Source: Chthoniobacteraceae bacterium (GTDB lineage: Bacteria > Verrucomicrobiota > Verrucomicrobiia > Chthoniobacterales > Chthoniobacteraceae). From it: a stretch of 55,227 nucleotides of DNA. Below the pieces are notes generated by a model, which made no database searches, was not told where the DNA came from, and worked only from the letters and a program-made list of their open reading frames with translations. Positions 45,558 to 55,077 of this stretch are shown here, one piece after another. Where the stretch lies: assembly GCA_947471505.1 (NCBI GenBank), contig CANIWM010000035.1:1-55227 (forward strand), read 5' to 3'. Every line of letters starts with the position of its first letter. The first letter of the stretch is position 1. The translations under genes and the position numbers were made by a program.

Positions 45558-48500
45558 TTAGTTACCCGCGTTTGAGTAGGAGCGAATGAAGAACTTGATG
45601 TCCTTCACACTCTTCACGAAACGGTTCAGTCCATCCTGCTCGTTGCTGAGCAGTGTGTAGGCTGGGATGACGAGCTTCCACTGGCCATTCCAGACGCTAC
45701 GGGCGATGAGCCGCGAGTTCGTGAATTCCAGCGGGATACCACCTCCGACGAAGATCGACGCATCCGTCACCGGCCGGAAAGCCGGGTGTTTACGGATGAT
45801 CCAAGGTTGTTCGCTGAGCGTTCCGTTCGCATTGAAGAACTGGTTGCTGTTGAAGGCGGTGGCACCGAGATTGAACGGAAGCGGCAACGCCTGATCCTGC
45901 ACATTCCATGAGCGCACGACGTTCGTGTCCCCGAGCGGCGGGGCGAGCATGTAGTCGGCTCCGCATGGGATGAGATACATATAGGGCGTCGCGCTGAGCG
46001 CATTCGCGGCTTCTGCCGCAGTATAGTCACCAGGACCGTCGTCCATTCCGACATAGCCGGGCAGTCCGAAGCCGACGGCACCGATCTTCGTGGAAAAATA
46101 GCTCGGGGTGAAGTTGTGGTCGAATGCCGCGAGATCCAATCCGAAGAAGTTCTTCCCGTGCTGAATCGTGGTACTGAACGAGATGATGATTCCAGGGACC
46201 GGAGTTCCATCCGGTTTGCGGATGTTCATGCACTGGCGCGTCACGTCGGAGTCAGCCATCACGTTGGGAACGATATGCTGCTCGAGTGTCTGCTGCCATG
46301 CGTCATCGTCGGCGGTGGTATCCGGATCGTCCAGCAATCGGAAGAGTTCGCCACGCAGCGAGAAGACGGTGTTGTTGAACTGCGGATTGTTGATGCCGAG
46401 GCGACCTTCCGCGACTTGGAAATCCGCATCGAGTTGGGCGAGCGAACCAGCCAGTCCGCTGTCACCCAGCGGGCTTACGGTGGATTGCGGGATGCCGTCG
46501 GTCAGGTCTCCGAGTGCACGGGACGCGACGATTTTCGCGAAGACGCTCTGCCCGGCGGTCGTGCCGAGTAAGCCCGTCTCGTAGTCGTAGCTCTTTGCAG
46601 CCAGGTAGGTGTAGCGGCTGGCGAGGTCGAAGAGGGAGCGATACTGCTCCAGTGCCTCATTGCGGAAGGCACGGAAGGTGAGGTCCTTCGTGCGGAATCC
46701 CTGAATGATGACTGCGGCGCGTTGCCGGAAGACTTCGCGCTCGGCGAGGATGCGGTTGCCCTTGGCCAGAATGTTACCCACATTTTGAATAGCGTTCTGA
46801 TAGTTGACAAGAAGCTGCATTAACTCGTTCGCGTGTGTGACCGAGGCAAGAAACGCCTGATCGTATTCGTATCCGAGCTGAACCTTCTCGAAATCTTCGC
46901 CCAAGTTGTTTAGCTTCTTCTCGAGCTTTTGCTCCTCGTCGAGGATATCAGACTGCTTGAAGCGCGCCGAGGCCGAGGTGGCAAGGGAGATGGCGTACGA
47001 GACACCCGCAGTGATTTGCCCGGCTAATTCAACTCCCGCCCGTGCTGGGGAAAATGCGTCGTAAGCCAGGCCCACGACCTTTGGGAATCCCTCAGCGACG
47101 ATTCCTGATATGTGATTCGCGGCCTCGGCGACTTTATCGAATGCGGCTGCCGTAATCTCCAAGTCGCGAACAAGTTTTTCGAGTTTTAAAATCTCGGCCT
47201 GTCCCGAGTCCAATGTTGTGTTCAGCTTCTCGTGAGTTTTAACGAGGTCTTTGAAAAGCGCCTCGAAGTGCCGGAGGTTCGCCCGCTCTACCTGATAACT
47301 TCCATTGAACGCGTCGATCGCGAGAAAGGCCAGTTGCGCGTCCTGAAGCGCCGCCTGCAATTCGCCTGTCTCAGGGCGGGTTCCAAGTCCGCCAGTTTTC
47401 CATGTGTCATTGTATTGGACCATGCTGTGCGGATCAATTGTGACGCTCGTAGCCGTAAGCCCGCCGTGCCCTGAGATTTTGAACGGCTCGGCGACACTTG
47501 CACTATTCCCAGCGCCCAACGCGACTTTCTGATAATCGATCGAATTGATCTGCTGAATGCTCACAGTGAGCGGTTTGTCCGTGGTGACGAGACCACTTGG
47601 CCGGTCCACTATGAAAAAGTGGACGAGGTCTGGTCCTTCATATCCTTGTGCGTAAAGTTTTCCAGGGCCGACTTCGCCACTGTATGGGCGACCAAAGATG
47701 TCAATCAACGCGTTGATGTACGCCGTCTCCTGCTGGATGATCGACGTGTTGTTGTCATCAAGCTGGTTTTCCTGATTGCGCAGCGCACCCGTCATGCTTG
47801 CGGCCTGATTAAACGCACCTGCGGCGTTGTTCAGCGCCCGAATCGCTCGGAAGGAGATTTGCTCGTAATGGCTCTTGCCGGCATTATTCGGGTCCGCGAG
47901 TTCGCTGCCAAGCGAGTTGATCCAGAACGGGTCGATATCGAATGCGATGGCTCCGGGGCTGAGGCCGAGCGGATTGAGGTGTGCGCTGACATTGTCCATC
48001 GTGGTCTGGAAAGAACTCGCCATGGCGGGCAGTTCAGAGAGCTCGGGAACGGTTGTGCGGTCAATCTTCTGCACGCCGGAATGGACATTATCCACATCCG
48101 GCAGAAGTGCGTTCGCGACTGCCCAGTGGAGATAGGCCCCCTGAGTGGCGCGGCTCGACCATTCATCGAGTCCCTGGCGCCGGGTTACGCCGCTACCTGA
48201 ATTCACCGCGCCATCCTGAAAGTGGCTCCAACCGGCGGCGGGATTGTCGTTGTAGTTCTTGCGATACGTGAGCGCCACGATCTGCTGTGCCGCTCGTGCC
48301 ACATTGCCAGCCGCGGCGGCGAACTTGCGCTCGTCAAAATAATCAATCGTGATGGGCTGGCCAAGCACCGACACGGTCTCGGCGCGCGGCGTCCACGTGA
48401 AGTTATTGTTCGTGAGCAACTGGTAGTATCCGGTGAGGGCAGTGAGATAGTGACCGTAAGCGTCGCCATGTCCCTGCGGGAACATGCGATATGCGTCCGC

Positions 48501-51500
48501 GGCATCAATGACGCCGTTTGCGGAAGAACTGCCGGCCTTTTCCTTAATATTGTAGTTCACCGCGTAGATGGCCTCGCCGGAATTGATTCCGTGCGTGTAG
48601 TTCCAATAGAGGCGATTGTAGGCTGGCGAGACGTTCACCGCCGTGGTGAAGTCGTCGCGTCCTCTGAGGAGCGTGAGTTCTTCATCCAGCGAACTGACGA
48701 CCTGGCCCTCAAACGAAAACCGGCTGGAATTGACCTGCGTCGCCGAGCCTGCATCGTCCACCGAGATCGTTGGGTTCGCCGCGTCGGCATACGCCTCGTT
48801 GCCGAGGATGATGTAGAGGTCATTCAAATATCCGGCCGCCAGAACAAGGGCGTTATTCGTGTCCGGGTCATTTGTGTTTGCATCGATGCTCATCGCCTTG
48901 CCGCGATTGAGCACGGTCTCGTAAAGCGCGATGAGTCCCACATCGTTGACGTTGTCGAGCGTCAGCGCGACATCGCCCTCCCAGCGCGTGCCAGCTTGGG
49001 TTAGCAGGCTCACATCGGTGTTCACCGCGTTATTGTAGAGGTCGGTCGTCCGTTGGTTGAAGGGATTGATTCCCGCGAGCACGCGCTTGATCCAGCCTTC
49101 GACAAATTGCGGCGGCATCCATCGCGAATACGGCGTGCCGAGCACGTTGGCGGCACTCGCTTTCGGGCGGTAGCGCATTGTGAACCACCGATCGTTGATG
49201 ACAAATTGCGGGCCGCCAAACGGATTCAGGGGATTACCGCCTACGATAGCGGTGTTCGTATTGCGCACGAGGGGGTCACTTGGTGTCTGCCAGACGCCGC
49301 CGGAATCCACGACATCCGTTTCCTGTGCCGCTTCCAGGCGGAAATCGAGGCCAGACTGCGTGTCAGGATCGGCAGCCGAGTAAATGGCCACTTCAATCGT
49401 ATTGGAACCTTGCGTGAAGAAGCTTGGCTCGACACTCCATTGCTTCGAGAGACCGCTCGTGGTCAGGTCGGGGCTCGGGTTTGTCGGAGTGAGCGATGAG
49501 GATGCGTTGTAGGCGATGGCGGCGGTTCCGTTCACATAGAGCACGAGACCGTCGAGGTCGCCGAGTTCCGCGCTAAATACGATGCTGCCCGGAATGCCGG
49601 AGCTGAAGTTGACGCCTGTGGTGGATTTGAACATCAAGGTCGGGAATCCCGCCGCCTCGTCATCCTCGGTATAGCTTGCCGGACGCACGTTCTCGGTGCG
49701 GGGAAGCGGCAAGGTGTTGCCGAGGTTCGCGTACTGCGACGCGGTGAGTGCCATGGCTTTCGGATCACTCACGAGCGTCCAATTCTTCGTCGCCGCGTTC
49801 AGCGGAACGCCGATGCGCGCCGTCATCACGGTTTGATAGGTCGAGGGAGCGACAGGACCGGCGGCGGCCCAGCGCCACTCAAATTCGTAGTCCTCCGGTT
49901 TGCCGGCGAAATCGCCGCTGTGGCGGAGGGTGACCTGTTCATCGAGCGGGTTGCTCGACTTCACGACCTTGAGGTCACCTACATAGAGTTGGCGGGCAAC
50001 CTGAAAAACCTTCACCTGCACAGGGTCGCCTTCCGGCGTGAACGCCCGGCCATTGCCGAAGACCATCGTGACAAAGCCCGCACCCTGTCCCGTTGCGGTG
50101 ATCGCGTAGCTGTCCACAGCGGTGTCGGGGTTGCCAACGATCGCGAGATTGTTTTTGTCCACATCCCCGTACGAGCCAACAATGTAACTTCCGGCCTGCG
50201 CAGGATTCGGAATGAAGGTTTCGACTCGGGTTTTCAGCAAATTGATCGTGGCCTCCCATTTCGATCGGTCTGCGTTACCGAGCGGCACCAAGTCCTTCAG
50301 TGCGTCTTCGTCCTTCGCGCTCAAAAGGTTCAAGTCGAAGTAGTCCTCCCCGGTGATTTCATCGTGGAAGGTTCCGAGCAAAACAAGCGTGCCTTTCGTT
50401 CCGCGCAGCGGGTCCACATAGAAGCGCTGCTGGAGATGCGGCGGCAGGAGTTGGAAGTACGTTTTGCCACGATAAGACGAGGTCTTGATCGCTGGCGGCA
50501 GCTTCTTTTCCGTCAATGTGGTGGTGTTTAAATCCACCGTCTTCTCGCGCGTCGGATCGTGAAGCGTCACACTGTTCTTTGTGGTTCCCGTTACAGCCGA
50601 CGCCTGCGCGATGGACTGTTGGTAATAAATCTGTGCGCTCTTCTGCCCGCGCACCTGGGGCAGGCCAAACTTCGGCAGCGCAAGCGTCTCGCCCACACGC
50701 AACTCCGGCGCATTCTCAGGCCACTGAGGGCGGTAGGTAATGATCAACGGTTCGTCGGTCTGGCCGTTGTTAATGGCGGCAAGATTCAACGTCTGGCCGC
50801 TCCGAGCGGCATTGCGCAAGAAAGGCAGGATGGTGCCTGCGGCGGGTTGCGTCGCCGCTCCCGGGATGTAAAATCCATCGCGGCTCACGTAGTAGAGCTT
50901 GAACGAAAGCGTGGCGTCACGAGTGTAGGTCAGTTGATACGTCCCGGCGTCCACGGGGTTGGACGTCACCAGCGAGGTCGCATTGGTGATGCTCTGAATC
51001 ACGGTGCCGGGAGGCACTCCCTGTCCCGTGACTTTCGTCCCGGCGACCAATCCGGCAGTGGAGACAGAGACGGTCGTCGTTCCGCTCGCCGTGGAAGTGC
51101 GCACTTCGCCGTGAGGTCCACGATGAATCCAAGTGAATCCCTTCCGGTCTTTGAACGTAAAGCTCTGGTAGGCCGTATCGCCATTCACGGAAGTGTTCGG
51201 CGGCAGATCCGTCTGATTGATTTCGATGTCCTTTGATGTGCGGTTCACGCCTGACCCGACAAGCGGGAGCGGCATCAGGGGCAATGGGTAAGGCTTCACG
51301 AGCAGCGTGCCTGCGGTCGCCGGGTAGTCGAAAAGGATGTCACCCGGGTCCTGAATGTGGTCGTTGTTCGCGTCGATCTCACGAACCACCTTGTAAGCGT
51401 GAATCGCCGGGCGGTGGTCGGTCGAGTCGGTGTAGCTCACGAGCGCAAAGGGCTGCGACGTGTAGTTCGCACCGCTCGTCACGTTCAAATCTTCGCGCAA

Positions 51501-53831
51501 CGCGTAAGCGCGACCCGCCAGCATGAGGGCATGCTCCTCGTTCGGATTGTAGCCGACGAGCGCAGGGTTGTTCTGGTAGTAGATGCTGCCGGAAGCCTCC
51601 GCTCCGGGAAGATCATCGGTGCCCACACCGGCGGCGATGACGATTTGCGGGGAGGTGCTCACGGGGAAGTTCACCGTATAACGGCCGACTTTTCCTGGCA
51701 CATAGAAGTCAACAAAGTCTGCACTCGGTGCGGGCACTTTCTTAAACCATCGCACCGTAAGCAGATTGTTTGTGGGCAGCGCATTGACGGGAATAATCGC
51801 ACCCTGATTCGCCGCCTCAACCCCGACCGTGAAGGGGTTCAGGTAGCCCGCCGGGTAATAGCCAGTGCCGCCGGAAATGTAGCCGCCAAGTTCGTGGCCT
51901 GCCGGCGGGGCGATGCGTGTGCCTACCGTCGCTGTAGAGACGATTGGCGACGCGGCGTCCGACTGCACAGTGTAAGCAAGCGTGGACGTGCCGTCCGCGA
52001 TGTTTTGCGACAACTGGAACTGCGTCGCGCTGATGATTTTTGTGATCGTCGCCGAGCCAAACGCACCGGTAACGACCATGCCCACCTCCAGACCCGCCGT
52101 GCTCGGAACGGTGATGATGGTCTTTCCGTCCGTTGTAACGCTCGTCGAAGACAAGTCGGTCTGACGACTCTCGGCCTGAGTATACAGATTCACATACCAC
52201 ACTTTGCTACCGCTCGTGAACTTCAAAAGCGACCGGTTCCGCTTGTCCGCCCCCGATGCAAAAGTCACGTAAAGCCTCTGCGTATTCAGATCAATCTGCG
52301 CCTCGGTGTTTGTCGGATCGTCCTGAAATACAATTTGAGGCAGCGTGCCGCCCGCGAAGGAAATGCCTGTCGCCGGGGTGCTGCCCGTCAATCCGACCGT
52401 TTGGTGAGCGTAGTCGCTGAGGTTCGGCGACCAACGCTGCCAGTACCGATCCTGGAACTTCGGCCACTGGATGCTAAAATCTGCGGTCTCCATCCAATAG
52501 AACGCTACCTTGTTATATGCATCGTTTGAAACTGGTTCGCCGAGGTCTGGATCCTGCGCCGGCGAGGTTTCGCGCTCCGCGTAATATGCCAGACCACCAT
52601 CCGGCCGGAGTGCCGTTCCATAGAAAGTTGCCGCCGTCTGCTGGTTTTTCAGGACTGCAAACGGAGTGAGCAACCGATCTCCCGTGTGCGGAAGAAGTTC
52701 GTTCCCAAGATGCACTTGGGCGTAAGTGACATCAGGCACCCGAATCACATCCACCACGTCGGAGCCGATAAAATGCAAGATGTCATTTCCGATGCGCGGC
52801 TCGCCGAGGTACTCGACAAAAATGCGCCCGGTCGCATTGTAAGCGTGGAGCTGACCCACACCGCCAAACTTGTCGAAGAACAGCGTTTGGTAGTTCGGCG
52901 TGAGCGGAACATAGCCGGGGATGTTCACCTCCTCCGGCACAGCCTTTGGCACTACGGCATTATAAATCGGGTTGACCGATGAGATGCGCCCGTCGGTGAT
53001 CTTCACCAGCGGCCCGTCGAAGCTTCCCTCCGTCCAATAAATCTTCCGCGAGGGACGCATCGAAGTGCTCGCGACGGTGAATTTCTCAGAGAGATAGCCG
53101 TCGAGGTTCGTCGTGACCCACGTGATCGTCACGTTACCTGGCTGCGATGCGAACACCTTGTCCGCGTGGGGGCTGAAATAGTAGTTCACCCGAGGAGTGA
53201 TAGAACTCGGAGTCGAGCCGGTAATTGAACGATCCGCGTTCGCCGCCAAAGTCACCGTGTTCCCGGTGACTCGCACGATTGGCTGCCCGAGCAGCGTGGA
53301 TCCGACCACCAATTCAGGGACCGCGGCGCTCACGACCACGGTTGTACTGTTGGTTGCCGCTGAGAGGACATTCACGGTGCCGACTGGAAAAAGCACGCCG
53401 CCGATGCCGGGGATGTTTTCACCCGGCAGGACGGGCTTCACCCGCCAGTAGTTCACCGGCGCGGCTGTGATGCCGTCCAGTGTTGTCTCCGGCGGCGGGA
53501 TCTCGTCGCCCATGAAATAGCGGGGCACACCGGAGGCGTACGTCATCCCGAATGTCGCCTTTACGAGCACGAAGGTGCGATTGTCGTTGGCCGGGTATCG
53601 TTCTCCGAAATCCGCCGCATCGCTGATAGGCCCGGCGGAGCCGGAAATACTGCCTACCGCTCGATAGTTGCTGTTTGCGGTGGCCGGGAGTTGGCCCTGG
53701 TTGTCGCCTACCGGCGCACCCGCCTTGGAGAGGGTGTTGAAGTTGCCTCCCTTCAATTGGTATTGCGCCTGCGCGGGCACTGCATAGAGCAGCGCGGCAA
53801 GGGCTATGAGGGCGATTCGGAAATGTTTCAT
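45558..53831 (-). CDS. Giant exported protein with Tc-toxin A-like pore and C-terminal region
   Basis: A 2757-residue protein with a clear Sec signal (MKHFRIALIALAALLYAVPAQA). Residues 25-1400 are beta-rich, with three copies of a small module of the pattern STAGLxxGxxVTG, near 153-200, 563-610 and 913-957. A helical stretch follows. At about 2180-2420 long helices surround a weakly hydrophobic segment (about 2235-2290, AEGFPKVVGLAYDAF to YAISLATSASARF) and end in LFDLASRYTYLAAKSYDYE. The last 280 residues are beta-rich (YFSTKIGAVGFGLPGYVG near 2575, ending VKDIKFFIRSYSNAG). This order and the total length match TcA pore-forming and TcB-binding regions. The match is by pattern only. It lies in a minus-strand operon with fibre-like proteins. 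The start at 53831 gives the signal peptide. Confidence 0.6.
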   Translation of the reverse strand: MKHFRIALIALAALLYAVPAQAQYQLKGGNFNTLSKAGAPVGDNQGQLPATANSNYRAVGSISGSAGPISDAADFGERYPANDNRTFVLVKATFGMTYASGVPRYFMGDEIPPPETTLDGITAAPVNYWRVKPVLPGENIPGIGGVLFPVGTVNVLSAATNSTTVVVSAAVPELVVGSTLLGQPIVRVTGNTVTLAANADRSITGSTPSSITPRVNYYFSPHADKVFASQPGNVTITWVTTNLDGYLSEKFTVASTSMRPSRKIYWTEGSFDGPLVKITDGRISSVNPIYNAVVPKAVPEEVNIPGYVPLTPNYQTLFFDKFGGVGQLHAYNATGRIFVEYLGEPRIGNDILHFIGSDVVDVIRVPDVTYAQVHLGNELLPHTGDRLLTPFAVLKNQQTAATFYGTALRPDGGLAYYAERETSPAQDPDLGEPVSNDAYNKVAFYWMETADFSIQWPKFQDRYWQRWSPNLSDYAHQTVGLTGSTPATGISFAGGTLPQIVFQDDPTNTEAQIDLNTQRLYVTFASGADKRNRSLLKFTSGSKVWYVNLYTQAESRQTDLSSTSVTTDGKTIITVPSTAGLEVGMVVTGAFGSATITKIISATQFQLSQNIADGTSTLAYTVQSDAASPIVSTATVGTRIAPPAGHELGGYISGGTGYYPAGYLNPFTVGVEAANQGAIIPVNALPTNNLLTVRWFKKVPAPSADFVDFYVPGKVGRYTVNFPVSTSPQIVIAAGVGTDDLPGAEASGSIYYQNNPALVGYNPNEEHALMLAGRAYALREDLNVTSGANYTSQPFALVSYTDSTDHRPAIHAYKVVREIDANNDHIQDPGDILFDYPATAGTLLVKPYPLPLMPLPLVGSGVNRTSKDIEINQTDLPPNTSVNGDTAYQSFTFKDRKGFTWIHRGPHGEVRTSTASGTTTVSVSTAGLVAGTKVTGQGVPPGTVIQSITNATSLVTSNPVDAGTYQLTYTRDATLSFKLYYVSRDGFYIPGAATQPAAGTILPFLRNAARSGQTLNLAAINNGQTDEPLIITYRPQWPENAPELRVGETLALPKFGLPQVRGQKSAQIYYQQSIAQASAVTGTTKNSVTLHDPTREKTVDLNTTTLTEKKLPPAIKTSSYRGKTYFQLLPPHLQQRFYVDPLRGTKGTLVLLGTFHDEITGEDYFDLNLLSAKDEDALKDLVPLGNADRSKWEATINLLKTRVETFIPNPAQAGSYIVGSYGDVDKNNLAIVGNPDTAVDSYAITATGQGAGFVTMVFGNGRAFTPEGDPVQVKVFQVARQLYVGDLKVVKSSNPLDEQVTLRHSGDFAGKPEDYEFEWRWAAAGPVAPSTYQTVMTARIGVPLNAATKNWTLVSDPKAMALTASQYANLGNTLPLPRTENVRPASYTEDDEAAGFPTLMFKSTTGVNFSSGIPGSIVFSAELGDLDGLVLYVNGTAAIAYNASSSLTPTNPSPDLTTSGLSKQWSVEPSFFTQGSNTIEVAIYSAADPDTQSGLDFRLEAAQETDVVDSGGVWQTPSDPLVRNTNTAIVGGNPLNPFGGPQFVINDRWFTMRYRPKASAANVLGTPYSRWMPPQFVEGWIKRVLAGINPFNQRTTDLYNNAVNTDVSLLTQAGTRWEGDVALTLDNVNDVGLIALYETVLNRGKAMSIDANTNDPDTNNALVLAAGYLNDLYIILGNEAYADAANPTISVDDAGSATQVNSSRFSFEGQVVSSLDEELTLLRGRDDFTTAVNVSPAYNRLYWNYTHGINSGEAIYAVNYNIKEKAGSSSANGVIDAADAYRMFPQGHGDAYGHYLTALTGYYQLLTNNNFTWTPRAETVSVLGQPITIDYFDERKFAAAAGNVARAAQQIVALTYRKNYNDNPAAGWSHFQDGAVNSGSGVTRRQGLDEWSSRATQGAYLHWAVANALLPDVDNVHSGVQKIDRTTVPELSELPAMASSFQTTMDNVSAHLNPLGLSPGAIAFDIDPFWINSLGSELADPNNAGKSHYEQISFRAIRALNNAAGAFNQAASMTGALRNQENQLDDNNTSIIQQETAYINALIDIFGRPYSGEVGPGKLYAQGYEGPDLVHFFIVDRPSGLVTTDKPLTVSIQQINSIDYQKVALGAGNSASVAEPFKISGHGGLTATSVTIDPHSMVQYNDTWKTGGLGTRPETGELQAALQDAQLAFLAIDAFNGSYQVERANLRHFEALFKDLVKTHEKLNTTLDSGQAEILKLEKLVRDLEITAAAFDKVAEAANHISGIVAEGFPKVVGLAYDAFSPARAGVELAGQITAGVSYAISLATSASARFKQSDILDEEQKLEKKLNNLGEDFEKVQLGYEYDQAFLASVTHANELMQLLVNYQNAIQNVGNILAKGNRILAEREVFRQRAAVIIQGFRTKDLTFRAFRNEALEQYRSLFDLASRYTYLAAKSYDYETGLLGTTAGQSVFAKIVASRALGDLTDGIPQSTVSPLGDSGLAGSLAQLDADFQVAEGRLGINNPQFNNTVFSLRGELFRLLDDPDTTADDDAWQQTLEQHIVPNVMADSDVTRQCMNIRKPDGTPVPGIIISFSTTIQHGKNFFGLDLAAFDHNFTPSYFSTKIGAVGFGLPGYVGMDDGPGDYTAAEAANALSATPYMYLIPCGADYMLAPPLGDTNVVRSWNVQDQALPLPFNLGATAFNSNQFFNANGTLSEQPWIIRKHPAFRPVTDASIFVGGGIPLEFTNSRLIARSVWNGQWKLVIPAYTLLSNEQDGLNRFVKSVKDIKFFIRSYSNAGN

Positions 53832-53957
53832 GGCGTTATTTGGCAAATGGTTGGGACTTGGCGCGGGCTGGTGCTGCGTGGACGGAGTGCGCCCGCTCTG
53901 GGCTCAAAGACTGGTTTGGGTCTCCGTCTCGCTTTCATGGCAGGATTTCTAAACCGA

Positions 53958-55077
53958 CTATTCGCCGGCTTTGAGCGAAGCGGTGCGGGCTGCGGGCTTG
54001 GCTTCCTTGCTGAGTGCCTTTTCCAGCGCGGCGAGGCGGGCTTCCGTGGCGGTGCTGGCCTGCACAGTGGAGGCGATCTTCTTCTCCATCTCGGTGACTT
54101 TGGCGCGGAGGGCTTCGTTCTCTTTGCGCAGGGCTTCCTCGGCGGTGTCGCTGTCCTTCTTGATCTGCTGGGTGGCGGAGACGTTGAGTATGGAGATGGC
54201 GTCGTAGTCCAACGTTCGGAAGTCCTTCACTTCGCGACCGTAAACGTAGACCTCCTTGTCCTTGTCCGTCGATTTAAAGGAAGTGCGGAACTTGTCTTTC
54301 TTCACCTCCAACACATCATAGACCTCGAATTTACCCTCCTCGGTTCCGCTGCCCTTGGACATAATTTTGACCCGTTCGCCTTTCTTCAAGTCGCCCACCA
54401 TTTTGATCCATCCGTCTTCGACAGGTGCTTTTTCCATGATGTCCGATACGACATTGGTTACCTGGTTGACGGCTGCGGGAAATACTTTCTCCACTTCCTG
54501 GGCGATAAGCTTTTTCTGGGAGCGGGTGCCATTCGCTATCGTGTCACGGTATGTGTAGTCCGTGACTTTGAGTTGCATCAATTTGGTGAGATCCTCGCTA
54601 CCCTTGGATACTCCGATAATCCTTTTGATGCGCGCATCGGAGTAGCAAATTATATCCGTGGACATGATCCGGCCTTGGCACCAAATCGTGGTTTGGGTTG
54701 AACTGCCTGACGAGCCCACAGAGTATCCGAGGGGGGGCGATGCTTCCACCGTAGGTGCTCCCTCCGCCTAAAGCGGAGTAACTGTTAAAAGTAAGGAGAC
54801 CCGTAGTATAGGGTCCCCCAACCGTGAGAACCGCTTGATTGGTGGCAGGCGTGCGAATCCCCACACCGTAGGAGGCCGTAAACAGGATATTAGTGCCACC
54901 AGCATTGATATAGGGCCCTTCTGAGGTTACAAGCATCCCATTATTTTGGTTGTTGAAAATAAAGCCATTACCGTTATTTGTTGGGCCGGTTATATTGACG
55001 CTGGTGGTGCCGGATGCAGTGATGCCGCCACTGACTAATATCCCGCCCGTGTCCACACGGAGGCGCTCGGTATTGTT
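53958..55077 (-). pseudogene. Tail-fibre-like S74 protein, frameshifted and truncated
   Basis: The upstream part carries short collagen- or fibre-like beta repeats (ERLRVDTGGILVSGGITASG, SYGVGIRTPATNQAVLTVGG). The frame then breaks in a run of seven G/C (54731-54737); losing one base restores SIAPLGYSVGSS and the rest. The downstream part holds an S74 chaperone domain (SDARIKRIIGVSKGSEDLTK, KKLIAQEVEKVFP) and a C-terminal coiled coil with Ala/Lys-rich tail. The N-terminal end is replaced at about 55078 by insertion-sequence DNA. It precedes the giant gene by 126 bases. Confidence 0.75.
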
